Positions 1 to 18,319 of a stretch of 64,000 nucleotides of DNA are shown here, piece after piece; within the stretch, counting starts at the first letter, position 1, and every line of letters begins with the position of its first letter. This stretch comes from Coffea arabica (taxonomy: Eukaryota; Streptophyta; Magnoliopsida; Gentianales; Rubiaceae). Below the pieces are notes generated by a model. It saw only the letters and a list, made by a program, of their open reading frames with translations. It ran no database searches and was not told where the DNA came from. The position numbers and the translations under genes are program-made. The stretch spans positions 9,246,501-9,310,500 of the forward strand of contig NC_092323.1 of the NCBI RefSeq assembly GCF_036785885.1, given 5' to 3'.

Positions 1-369
1 AACTAAAGAGCTCAAGAAAAGCATACACATTATCATGGAATTATCGAGTAATACCATTCCAAAAAAATAACGAGAAAAGACAATCGCTAAGAATGTAAGT
101 TCAGTCAAAGTAGTACTTTTTCATGGATGAAGATTATATTGGTATTACTATCATACTAACTCTGGTAATCTTTTTGAAACACAATGGCAGTAGAGGTACT
201 TTTCCAATATTTTCTTGCTCCTAATCCATATGAAAATCAATAAATTCTAATACATATTCCGGTGAGCTCAATGTCCTCAATAAGAATCCAAAATACTCGA
301 TCCTTAAAATGCAGAAACAAATAAGTAATTGCTGTACAGTTCCTTATATCTGTTTGACAAACAAAATTT

Positions 370-397
370 GGGGGGGGGGGGGGGGGGGGGGGGGGGG
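370..397. repeat. Run of 28 G in the PIN1 intron
   Basis: There are 28 consecutive G on the plus strand (C in the transcript), inside the first intron of the Pin1 gene and surrounded by A-rich DNA. Such a long G run is rare in plant DNA. The length could be partly a sequencing or assembly effect. Confidence 0.95.
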
Positions 398-633
398 AAG
401 CAGAGACTTATCACAAAAAAGAACCAAAATTACCAGCCTCCACTAACACATAAGCATCTTTATAACAAATTTAAGAGCTAGAGTCACACGCAAAATTAAT
501 GAAAAACACCTTAAAATAAAAATTAAAAAAAAATTGAACGGTTAAATTACATAAGCACAGCACTTAAAAAAAAAGAAGAAAGTAAATTAAAAAGAAAAAC
601 TAAATCAAAATTAAAACAAAAGGGGATAAATAC

Positions 634-880
634 CGAGGTCTCCTCCGCGCTTAGCAGAGCTGCAATCGGAGTAACGAGCGGCAACGTCCTCGAACTTAGC
701 CTTGCCGGAGACGATGTCTTGGCGGAGAGCTATGAGCTGAGAAACGGCAGCGTCGCGAGTGGTGTTACTGATGATTTGGCCTTCTGGATCTTTCCAGGAA
801 GCTTTGCGCCGGGATCCTTCGTGCTTTATCAATATGTGGGAAGCCCTAACGCTATCTGGGGAAGATGAGGACGAGGACAT
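634..880 (-). CDS. PIN1AT: Pin1-type peptidyl-prolyl cis-trans isomerase, first coding exon only
   Basis: This exon encodes the N-terminal 82 residues of a parvulin that isomerises phospho-Ser/Thr-Pro bonds. After a short Ser-rich start it shows the parvulin motif ASHILIKHEGSRRKASWKDP, and it ends in SDCSSAKRGGDLG, the usual loop before the SFGRGQM segment. There is no WW domain, as in plant Pin1 proteins and unlike human PIN1. The basic GSRRKASW loop is the phosphate-binding stretch of the family. The exon ends at a GT donor (bases 632-633, minus strand). I searched positions 1-631 for the remaining C-terminal half and did not find it, so it lies beyond the left edge. The ATG at 878-880 is the first in frame and gives the expected short N-terminus. 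Confidence 0.9.
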
Positions 881-1946
881 TTTCGTCTTCTTCTTGTGCT
901 TTTCCGACCGATCCGTCGATGGATTCGGAGCCGAATTCTTCTTCCTCTTCCGATCTGACTCTATTTTTGCTGCTTTTATTGGTTAAATTTTTATTCTGCG
1001 AAGAGCACCGGAATGGAGAGAATGGAGAAAATGGGAATTAACAATTAAGCTCGAGTTTGACCGACCTCGAGTGATGTTTTGCGCTTCACCAGTGGCGGCT
1101 CCAACTCGAAGTTCAGGCTCAAATACTCCTACAACTCAAATCAAATAATATTAAACCAAATTGGTCACTCGCGGCCCTTGGGCTACATGTGTGCCTGCGC
1201 CGTCTGGTCTACATGGGCTTTTCAGCTAGCCTGTTCCACAGCCCAATTGCTTTTTTTTTTTATTCCTTTTTTTTTTTTGGTGGGAAGAGTTGGAAAACAA
1301 AAAATGTTGAAGAGCAACAAGTAAAAACTGATTTTTTGTCGTTAAATTTGTCCTACTAATTACTACAATTAGAATTTCAGCAATAGCACCTTCTATTTTT
1401 CTTTTACTTTTCAGCTTTCTAGAATTAAGTATTTCCTTCATTACTGTTGTTTTCTGAATAATCTTCAATACAAGTGAAAATGCATTAATCTGACTATGAG
1501 ATATTAAAAAAAAAAATAGATAATTGATGGTACCCAAAAGAAAAGGATAAAATTTTATTATTTTTGCACGTCCACGTTATTGATGGCCTGGTGCCAGTAG
1601 CCAGTAGGGTACCCGTAACAGTGCGTATCCACGACAGAAAAATTATAATATCCTTGAACGAATTAACTAATTAGACTATAATATCCTTTACAAAGCAGAT
1701 AAAATATTGTACAAAAAAATAAATAAATAAAAATCAGTCACTCCAATGTTGAGGAAAAATGTCATGAAATTCAAATTTGTCATAATGCTCAAACTCTCTC
1801 AACGAATCGTTAGATCTTCCAAGGAATAAGGGGTATAATTTAACAAAAAAAAATGTCGCGGCCAGCTGAACGAAATTGAATAAATTTTCCTCCGAAAATA
1901 TATGCCTCCCAGGATCTCTAAGTTCACCACCAAAAAATATTTCTTC
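881..1946. other. Intergenic: Pin1 upstream and MSRA5 downstream DNA
   Basis: No gene is seen. The stretch holds the presumed 5' leader and promoter of the Pin1 gene (CT-rich on the transcript strand near 890-960), T runs at about 1250-1280, and AT-rich DNA down to the MSRA5 stop codon. The short reading frames here are low-complexity and match nothing I know. Confidence 0.6.
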
Positions 1947-4164
1947 CTAAACTTCTCTGAGGATGGGCCAACCTTTTCTTAGGATGTCATTGATCTTTGC
2001 ATGAATACGTTTTTGCAATCTTGGCGGACAAAGCTCTGCTGCGTAGCCATTTAATTTGGCTGCCAGACTTGATTTTTCCAGCTCTTCTTCAGGCAAGTTT
2101 CCCATTAGTTGAAGAAGAAACGGATTCCGTTTCAGCTCAAATTTCTGAAGATCACAAGTCAAAATTTTCATTAATGTTCCTTTCATTCTTGTAAGTGCAT
2201 AATGTGCCCAGTAAGAATATCGCAGAAGCCAGGAATAAGAAATAGGTTTTAACTTCTAAAGAAAACTAAGCAAAGGCCATCCTGCACTCATAAATTCTGC
2301 TGGACAACCTATTTCAAAATCTACAAGTTACTACACAGACTCCTTCCTATCCGTTCCGAATAGGAGCAAAACAAAGGAGAACCTGTACTTGTAACACCAA
2401 GTTTGCTTTTGTGATTTATACAAGTTGATGAAAGATACTAACCTGATGATCAGGCTCTGCAGGATAGAATGTTCCCAATTGCTGATTTTGAGTGGTTACA
2501 ATGCCACTCTTTGACCTTGTCTGCTCTCTTTCTTTACTTACAGAAGCCAATCTTGACTCTTCAGTTCCATTTGTGAAAACGATGGATCTGCTTGGAAAGT
2601 TTCAACTAAGAAAGCCAGCATTATGACATAGAAAATACAACTTCAATCCAGGTTACCAACAGTACCTGTATTGGTTACCCACATCAGGACCTTGCCCAAA
2701 CACCTGCCTAGAATCGTGGCTGGTCCAGAAGACCTCCAAAAGTTGTTTAAAAGTAATTACCTTAGGATCATATTCAATCTGCACAGAATCGATTTCAATA
2801 TATAAAACAAGTGTAGAAATAATTGAATGTCTATTAAAGAGCATGTTTTGGTAGTTGGTAATTGCAACAGTATCTGACTTGGGAGTAAAATTCCATTTTC
2901 TCTGTAGCGAGACTAGCATGTTATCTCAAAGTGTTCATAAACTTTCATATTGCTATACTTTTAATTTGGATGTCTTTTATGCTATTGAGGCTATCATAGA
3001 TTAGATCAGGCAAATGGTTTTCCACCTTTCAGCTAATTCAGGTCACAAGCAAAACTCTTGGCAGGATAAACATTACATTAGCTCCACAGTAGACTATAAT
3101 AATGATCTGTTTCAAGGGCTTGAAACAGCTAACTATGTCAAGAACCCAAATCAAACAAGTGCCGACTTCATAACAAATTAAACTGCAACAATAGGTTTGT
3201 TACAAGCATTTAGTTCACAAAATGAAGTACCACTCTTCCACTCTCACTCAGTGCTGGTGGACAACTGAGAAATCCAGCTGAAAGGTAACAAGTGCAAACA
3301 AAGTTGATGGGATGACTGAAACCTATTGTTGCAAGTCCATTAGCAATAACCTCATGCACGGTCATGTTACAGAATCTCCAAGGCCTTCTCTAAGCAAACA
3401 GAACGATGACGGTCAAAAACTAAGTTGCATAGACTGGCTAAAAACAATTCAAGATCTTTACACTTGTATCCCCCAAAACATAGGAAATACTTCCCAGTTT
3501 TTCTTGATTAAGACTCATTAGCAATAAAAGAAGTTGACTAATTCTCTATGATCTGCCTGGAACAACGATAGTTCATAGGAACAATCAATATTTACCATTT
3601 TCCTCTCCTAACTAATTTTGTTAATCATAAAAATAAAAATAAAAAAACACATCCCCAGTACTTATCTCCAATCACTCAACATTAGAGCCTTCTCAGGCTC
3701 AACAACCGAGTATGAGAATTAGCAATAAACAACTAAAAACAAAATGTTGATAAGTCCTCAAATTTCAAATTAGATCTAATTGTCCAACCTTTTACCAATT
3801 CGCAAAACCAAAAGACTTAAACCGGTAATAAAATGCAAATCAATAGGCTGAAGAAAGAAGGAACGTAGGAGGTGACCTGAACAGATTCAGCGTGATCACC
3901 TAAGCTCCGATACTCGGGATTGGTTTTGGATCCACCGGAATAGCCGACAGTCGTACGCACTACCCCATCCAAGCAGCCAAACACCGCTTCCGATCTCCAG
4001 AAGCTTCCTAGAGCAAAAACCGTTGTTTGCAGCTGTTGTTGATTGGCTGTGTCTGTAATTGAACCCTCCGATAACTGGGCGGAGAATCTGATGCCCACAC
4101 ATAAATCTGCTGCCAATACAATGATTATGGGTAAATAGCATGTAAGGCGCGTGGCCTCCTTCAT
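1947..4164 (-). CDS. MSRA5: Peptide methionine sulfoxide reductase A5-like protein
   Basis: MsrA enzymes reduce methionine-S-sulfoxide in proteins. Four exons read in frame: 3877-4164, 2666-2778, 2443-2587 and 1947-2144 (247 residues). Residues 8-24 are hydrophobic (a likely signal peptide or anchor), fitting the secretory MsrA5 group. The MsrA core follows: GSFWRSEAVFGCLDGVVRT, GYSGGSKTNPEYR, a GDHAESVQIEYDP stretch, VFWTSHDSRQ and GNQYRS. The C-terminus KFELKRNPFLLQLMG and GYAAELCPPRLQKR is typical of this plant subgroup. The canonical catalytic motif is GCFWG. Here residue 54 is Ser (codon AGC), so the usual nucleophile is absent, while the motif Glu59 and the conserved Tyr and Asp/His region remain. 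The only other late cysteine is in AELCPP. I recall the A5 group as atypical at this site but cannot check it. The protein may be non-catalytic, or use another cysteine. Confidence 0.88.
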
Positions 4165-5274
4165 TGGGCTCGGAGTTGAATCGTCGACGGCTAGAATAAT
4201 CCGGTCGGGTCGCTGGAATTCTTTATAATGTTCGACGAAGCCGAGTCCGGTTTCTCCAAAATTCGGCTGGCTGTGATCGGGTCAATCCGATTCGAATCCA
4301 CAAGTCCATTATAAATATATTATCTCATTTTTCAATTAGTTGTGATTTCTCCGGTTAATGCACGAATTAATAATTCATGGTTTTCCAGTGGTATTTTTTT
4401 TTTCCTTTCTCTTTTTTATGTTCTTTTTTTTTTTTTGTCAGCTACGCTATATTTGTATAACCTACTCTATTCTAATCTAGGGGGAGGGGAGCCTAAAGAG
4501 GCTGTTGGGGAGAATGATATCTTCTTTCTATCAAAAAGGATTTCTTAGGCTCCAGTTACGAATTACGACAAAGCTTGTCTAGACACCCATGGCGCTTTTT
4601 TTTTTTATATATAAATTTTGATTGATGTAAAGTAAATGTAGAACCTTCCTTGTGTTGAATTTCATTTGTCCACAAATTTCAAAAAATATTTTTTGAATAA
4701 TATTGGGAATTGTTGGGAACAATAATATTTTTTCAAAAAATATTATAATATTTTTTTGATGTAAAAAATATGTTTATAATGCAATCAAAGAAATTTTACA
4801 AATAAACAACTGTTCAAACACATTTGAATAAGCTTTTGTTTTTGAACAAAAATTCGTCTAGACTGTTAACATATTATTGTCTTGAATTTGCTAAGCGCCC
4901 TCCAGAGCACCTAGACTGAACCACATCACAAACAAGAAACAAATAGAAAAGATCACATACATATATTGGAATCACAGTTGTTCTCAATAATGTTGATACT
5001 CACTTTACTTATTCAAACAAAACCCAGAAAATTTAGATGCCTACAATCAAAGTAATCAAGCCACATTTAGTTTTGGCCTACAAAAAAAAGTACAGTAAAT
5101 GTTAACTGTTGGTATAAAAAAAAACAGGAACTAAATCGAAAAGACCAATTTGGTGTTGCTTCCTCATCAGTTTCCTTGAGTTGGTTATGCGAATCATCAT
5201 TGGCTTTAAACTATCCAAAAATGGTTGATTTCTAGGAACCATGAAGTTACTAAGCACACTTGTTCTCGTCCTTG
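4165..5274. other. Intergenic: MSRA5 upstream, DPMS1 downstream
   Basis: No gene is seen. A very AT-rich stretch at about 4675-4770 has two copies of the palindrome CAAAAAATATTTTTTG about 55 bp apart and can fold. Around it, GTCTAGACACCCATGGCGCT (about 4577) and the reverse complement of the GCGCCCTCCAGAGCACCTAGAC stretch (about 4895) look weakly like decayed inverted ends of a small element; this is a guess. Confidence 0.45.
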
Positions 5275-12151
<6,877 letters not shown>

Positions 12152-13165
12152 ATTCTTTCTGCATCAAAATCCCTCCAACCCCTAGAAAGCGCAAATTTTT
12201 ATTGAACTGGGTTAGAGAGAGAGACGGAAGGCAAAAACAAAAACACTTACAGCTAATGCAAGTTGTAGGTAACAACTGTTAGTATTTCAATTCAAACTAA
12301 AGTTCCATCCTATTAGTTTTGGTTGTTTGTGATAATTCAACCCTCTAATGGAAAAGATCGAGCTCATGTGTTCTTCTCAGCAGCTTACTCCACTTAGGTA
12401 CTTGATCCCATCAACCAAATTGGATAGCAAAACAATTTTGGTACAGCTTTAAAATGCATATTTTTCTACCGCATAAGATTTTCATTTAGCTCATTCTTCT
12501 ACTTGTCAAATTATGCCTCTTCAATTCCCTTTTGTGTCAGCTGAATTTCCAAAAGCAGTATAACTATCCTAATTCCTTATCAGTGAGCAATAGCTCTAAC
12601 AAATTCTTAAAATTTGACGGAATAACACGACCGATCTGATTAAAAAAAATCTTCTTTTAGTATAATATGAAGGAAGCCCATCTTTTCAAGTTCAATTTCG
12701 ATTAGTTCAAGTAAATTACATATTTCATGCTGAGTAAGAGCAGTAAAATACCACTGATGTCCAAGAATATATCCAAAAGGTTGGTAGCTGCTGTAACTAC
12801 GTGAGACTGTTCGAAGGAGTAGCTCTAACATAAGGTACCCAAAATGTATAAAACAGTCAATAACGATTACACAAAGATTCCCATACAAATTCAGCTCTCC
12901 ATCTAAACTAACTGAAGAAGCGTAATGAAAAGCTGGGAAATTCAATCAGTTTAACAACTTGAACTGAAAATCAGAAACGATCTAACCTTAAAGACGGCAA
13001 CTTTATATGGTTTGGAAGCTTCAATTATGCGCAAATGGCCGAGACTTTGAGAAGGCAATTATTGGGTTTAGGGCTTTGAATTGGGAGTTTGATAATATTA
13101 ACGAGAGAAGTTCTCTCTTCTTTCGTCTCTTTCGAAAAACCGAGAAAGCAACTATTGATGAACGA
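12152..13165. other. DPMS1 upstream region
   Basis: No gene is seen. On the minus strand this is the 5' leader and promoter side of DPMS1. A 101-residue minus frame at 12640-12945 matches nothing I recognise and has ordinary intergenic composition. Confidence 0.5.
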
Positions 13166-13715
13166 GTGATAGCCTCGTGGGAATATAAAAGTCAATCCTT
13201 TGTTACCCGTGTTAATTAATGAACTGGGCGGGTTATTTGGGCCTGGTTTTTACCCATTTGGATATGAGTTTGACCCTTGAGGCTAACCTAATGGTCACTG
13301 ACAATCTGCGTTAGAAGCTTGCTATGCTTGTATGTAAGTAGTATAGTCCAATGCGGATTCTCCATCTCCTCCCATCATCCCTTGTAAAGTTTTAGATTAA
13401 CGTTTAATGTACATATATTTTTATATGATCTAACTTAAATTTACACCACATTATCTGTATTCACATTTGAAATCTTTTATATGTATCATAAATGTAGACC
13501 TCCTTGTATATGAAACGGTAATCCAAAAACTGTTTACTTCATTTATGTGCCAGTATTACATAACATATTCATTTCTTGAAGGTAATTGCTCTAGTGTTTT
13601 TCGAATAATCAACAATGATAACAATAAAGAAGCAGACTACTCACAAAGAGTGACAGAGATCAAAACATCGATGATGATCAATTCAGCCAAATAATTTCAA
13701 AGAAGTTCAAAACTA
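13166..13715. repeat. Repeat A, copy 1 (direct duplication)
   Basis: About 550 bp starting GTGATAGCCTCGTGGG and ending AGAAGTTCAAAACTA. It is present again at 14865-15287 plus 19606-19736, with roughly 3% differences by eye, many of them C/T or G/A. It has no TG...CA ends. It looks like host intergenic DNA that was duplicated around segment B. Confidence 0.9.
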
Positions 13716-14864
13716 AAATTACACTATGCTGTTAAGCTTTAGCTACACTGGCAACACCAGGATCGCCACAGCACTAAAGTGAGAAAAATTTGAACCCCAG
13801 TTACTGAAATATGGTCCACAGATCAATCTTCACCAAAGCTTCTTAGAACATAAAAAGCTAATCAATTTCTATAGCTCAATGGTTAAATTAACACAACCCT
13901 GACAGAAAAATCTCAACTTTAGCAGAGAAATACAACGGCATTACATGAAATGAATCCTCAATAATCTAAGACTTACAAAATGGTCAATCCTCTCTTAATT
14001 AACCCCTAATGCCTCAGGTGGCCCAAATCTTTTGTGGCATTACGCGAATCACAACTATTACAGGAAACAAGAAAAGGAAATTAAAAAAATATAACCCAAT
14101 TTACCAAAAGATTAAAAGGGCCAGTATCACGGGCAAACGACAATTATAAATTAATTAAAAAAAAAAACTCAGAGGGAGAGAGAGAGAGAGATCAAATAAA
14201 AAGCCAGAGGAGTATAGCACCTTCGATTTAGAGGGAAATGGGAGAGGTCGGAAAATGTTTAGAGAGAGGAGAGATGAGGAGGGTGGTGGTGGACGATGAT
14301 GACGTTGGTCCAACACGCGTTGTCTGAAGAAAGGTTTTAAGGTGAAAAGAAAAGGAATTAAGGGAGAGGCCCAACGAACGCAGGGTTTGTTGGTGGTATT
14401 ACTTCTCCACTTTACTCTTTAGTCTTTTCTGTGTTTCGGATAATTTTTACGCTACTATAATTGCTTTGATTAAAATAATGGTACGAAGGCTATTTCTTTT
14501 TTACCCCTAGAAGTTTGCTAATTTCTAAAAACAGCGTGCTATTTCACTGTAATAATTTATTAAGCACGTGCAAATTATTGTGCTTGTGATACTTAACACG
14601 TTGAACTCCAATTCATAAGTTTTCCTCTCTCCACATCTAATTGATAGACCGTATTGTAAACCAACTCTCTTGATTTTGGTGAAATTTTGCATGATCAAGT
14701 GATTACATCAACTAATACTACTGAATCTAGCATCTTATTTCTATTAATCAAGTGTAGGTTGTAGCATTCCTGTACAACATTTGAGTGATACAAAATGAGT
14801 CAAATGAATTTGATATTGGAGAAATTTTTGGTTTTTCATCCATGACGATGGGCTAATTAAAATT
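13716..14864. repeat. Segment B, copy 1 (filler copied from about 39-40 kb)
   Basis: About 1.15 kb nearly identical to 39192-40327, from AAATTACACTATGCTGTTAAGC to GGCTAATTAAAATT, in the same orientation. The copy at 39-40 kb lies at the 5' end of the coiled-coil gene (part of its 5' intron, presumed first exon and promoter), so this copy is probably the derived one. It includes a GA microsatellite at about 14178-14191 and the AAG/GTGCTA splice-donor-like site on the minus strand. Confidence 0.9.
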
Positions 14865-15287
14865 GTGATAGCCTCGTGGGCATATAAAAGTTAACCTTTG
14901 TTACCCGTGTTAATTAATGAACTGGGCCGAGTATTTGGGCCTGGTTTTTACCCATTTGGATATGAGTTTGACCCTTGAGGCTAACCTAATGGTCATTGAC
15001 AATCTGCATTAGAAGCTTACTATGCTTGTATGTAAGTAGTATAGTCCAATGCGGATTCTCCATCTCCTCCCATCACCCCTTGTAAAGTTTTAGATTAACG
15101 TTTAATGTACATATATTTTTATATGATCTAACTTAAATTTACACCACATTATCTGTATTCATATTTGAAATCTTTTATATGTATCATAAATGTAGACCTC
15201 CTTGTATATGAAACGGTAATCCAAAAATTGTTTACTTCATTTATGTGCTAGTATTACATAACATATTCATTTCTTGAAGATAATTGC
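14865..15287. repeat. Repeat A, copy 2, left part
   Basis: The first about 423 bp of the second copy of repeat A. It starts right at the end of segment B and is cut by the solo LTR at 15288. The duplicated target ATTGC is at 15283-15287. Confidence 0.9.
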
Positions 15288-15710
15288 TGTAGACACCAAA
15301 TTTTTGGTGTAATTTCATTTTTAGTTTTTTATTTGTCGTGTTCATTTTTAGTTTTTAGTTTCCAGTTTTATTTTTATTTTTAAGTTTTATCATAGAATTT
15401 GTTAAAAAAGAAAAAGAAATAAAAAGCATTCAAAAAATAGGTTTTTAGTTTTCTTGGAAAAATCATAAAAAAAGGAAAAAGGGAAATTTGTTCACAAAAA
15501 TATATTTATTTCTTTAAATTCAATCTTTGGGCACTTTACTTATTTTTGTTAAGTTATTTTGAAAAAAAGGAAAAAAAGGAAAAAAATGAAAAATGGAAGA
15601 TTGAAAGTGTCATTTTGTTATTTCTAGTTTTATTTTTGTTTATTCAATCCAATGTTAATTAAGTTACTTTTGTTATTATTATTATTTGATTAAATCGGTT
15701 AGTTGTTAAG

Positions 15711-15741
<31 letters not shown>

Positions 15742-17800
15742 GGTTCGCGGCAGGCAGGCTGCATTCTTTTTGCAGCTTGCCAAGGGCATTTTCATGCGTG
15801 CCATGAAGGGGCAGGATGAAGGCAGAGGCTAGCCTTCATCCTCGCCATTCAAAGAAGGGTTTTAGGGGATTGGGAGATGGTACAAAAAGAAAAAAACATC
15901 AGCCGCAAAGGGATCCTTATCAGGGGAAAGATAGAAAACAGCAAAAAAAAAAGCTAAGGGAGAAAACCAGCAAAGGGGAAGAGAGAAACACAAGCAAAAA
16001 AAAAGAAACCTACCGAGGGGACAGAGTGACGGCGGAAAGAAAAATCTGGGCCAAAGAGAGAGGGACCAAAGAAAGGGTAAAAACTGAGGAGAAGATAGAG
16101 AGCTTTTGGAGAGTAAGCCGACGGGAAAGGAAGAAAGAAACTGACGAGGGAGGTTTGAGAGAGTGCGGGAAGGTTGAGCAAGCGTCAGGGAGAGCTGGGA
16201 AGAAACCATCAACGTAACAAGAAGAGGGGAAATCGAAAATCTGGAGGCCCATCGCAGCAGAAAGGAGGAACTTTCCTTAGTTTCCTTTGTCCGGTGTCAG
16301 TGATTCATTGCTCCTCCATTCAAGCGTTGTTTGTTCACGATTCCAAGGAGTGAAGGTAACCTCTCATCTTTTTCGGTCATGATTCAGCAGGCTTTCATTT
16401 GACTGTTAAACCATTTTTTTAATTTGCTGTATGCATCTTGGGAGATGGGGAACCCGTGTCATGGCTATCAATCTTGGATGTCCGCTGATGAAACTGCAAA
16501 TTTTAGTTGATTTCGGATGATACCACCATAGATTTCACCCGAAACCAGAAACCATTTGTTTTTCCCCTGTGCGTCCTTCATGTTTTCACCTTGTTTTGTC
16601 TAAAAATGGTCTGTGTGGCATTTGTTTTGACTGTTAGAACCCTTAAGAGTTAGATTCAGAGTCTACTGCAACAAGCTTCAAGCTGTTGGCTTGATGCAGC
16701 CGTTTCGTTTTTTTCCTTTTCTTTCCTTCTCTTGGTTGCTGAATTTGTAGCGTGTCGGGCATGTTCTTGACTTGGAAGTTTTGTTGTCATTCGTATGAGT
16801 TTCTGGTGCTTGAATATAAAAGTTGGAAAATAGGAAGAATCTTGGGCACTCCTGTGGCTTGCTTTCATGTTTGCATTACACCTAAGTTTGAGCATAAAAA
16901 TCTGCTGCCATGGTTCCTATTTTCTATCAATTGGTTGCAGCAGCCTTTGATTTGTTTTATGGCTGAGGTTTGTTCGTTAATTCTGAGTTGCGCTTGTGGG
17001 GGCAGTGGTTAAATGGTTATGTTTGTTGTGGTCTTAATGGAATGTTTGTTTCTTTTCTTGTTGTGTTTTTTTGCAATCAGCTATGAGCAGAAATTTGCTG
17101 CAGTTCTCTTTCTTTTTCTTACTGATCAAACCAGATTTGTGATCTCAATCTTGTCGACAAAATCTCATGTTTTGATTTGGGTCAATAGTTTCTGTTTGAG
17201 GAATTTGTTTGTATGATGAAATTGATGTAGTTATTGCTGGAAATTACCGCAAACTTGGAAACCGAAAATGCAGCAAGTTTCATTTTGATTGTTTGAACTA
17301 TTTATTTGAGGTGTTTTGAGAGTTGATTAACATGGTTGAGTGGAGCTGATTCATAGTTTAGCTTGAATTGTGTGCTTGCTGTAAGAGGTTGCTTGGGATT
17401 GCTGAAGTTGTGTGCGAGAAACTATAGTAAAATGGCCGAAGGAATGGTTGCAGCTTTGGTCGAAATTTGCTGATTGCATGCATGCAAATATTTTTCCAAA
17501 AATTGCATTTTTAGACCTCCAAGTCTCCTCTTGTTTCACAATGACCCAACAAATGGAATAATTTCTTCAATTAGATCCCCGTGATTTTTGCAGTAATGCT
17601 TCAAAGCTCACTAATGCTCTAATTTATTGCTATTGGGTCATGAAGTAATTGCATTTTAACTCACTTGACTTTCCTTTGTTCTCGGACCTTCAAAATTCCT
17701 AAAAATATCTCAATTGGTTTTGTTTGATTAGATTAGTGGTTGCATTTGGGTCCTTATCATGTGCTTTATTTAGGATTTGAATAGGTCATGCCTTCTCCTT

Positions 17801-17902
17801 GATCTTTAAGTATCTTTTGACTATATTTAAGTTGTGATTGAGGAATGATTTGATCTTTAAGTATCTTTTGACTATATTTAAGTTGTGATTGAGGAATGAT
17901 TT
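17801..17902. repeat. 51-bp tandem duplication inside the solo LTR
   Basis: Two perfect-looking adjacent copies of a 51-bp unit starting GATCTTTAAGTATCTTTTGA. Confidence 0.9.
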
Positions 17903-18156
17903 GATGATTTGATGAATGCCATTTGGATTATTTATATTTTATCATTAAAGTGGTGCCTTGACCTTTTTATTATTTTGGAGGGTAATTGAATAATTTCACT
18001 TCATTGGGGCGTCAATTCAAGGGAGGTACACTCTATCCCTCATTTGCACTACATTTGACCTTACGTGCTCCTACGTGTTATGTGAATATGCATGTCTACT
18101 TCGCTTTCCTTACCTCCTTGCATGCATTTACTTGTTTTTTTGCTTTTATTTTAAGT

Positions 18157-18319
18157 TTTATGGGGTATGTGTACACCTCTTGGCTTGTAATAGATAGGGC
18201 TCGGAGAGCATCTGGTCCATTTCCCCTTCCCCTTTATGCTTTTATGGGGTATGTGTACACCTCTTGGCTTGTAATAGATAGTGCTCGGAGAGCATCTGGT
18301 CCATTTCCCCTTCCCCTTG
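18157..18319. repeat. 84-bp tandem duplication inside the solo LTR
   Basis: Two adjacent copies of a unit of about 84 bp starting TTTATGGGGTATGTGTACAC and containing GCTCGGAGAGCATCTGGTCC. Confidence 0.9.

Noticed and set aside
1-631. Search for the second Pin1 exon at the left edge
   Set aside because: None of the frames here encode the expected SFGRGQM or DTDSGVHII segments; the exon must be outside the window.
12640-12945. 101-residue minus frame upstream of DPMS1
   Set aside because: No recognisable domain, no splice context, ordinary intergenic composition.
13166-15287. A-B-A read as a small LTR retroelement (TRIM)
   Set aside because: No TG...CA ends, primer-binding site, polypurine tract or target duplication, and B occurs at 39-40 kb without A.
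15816-16217. 133-residue Lys/Glu-rich frame, with overlapping minus frames
   Set aside because: Purine-rich low-complexity DNA inside the solo LTR. No domain, and several frames are open at once because of composition.
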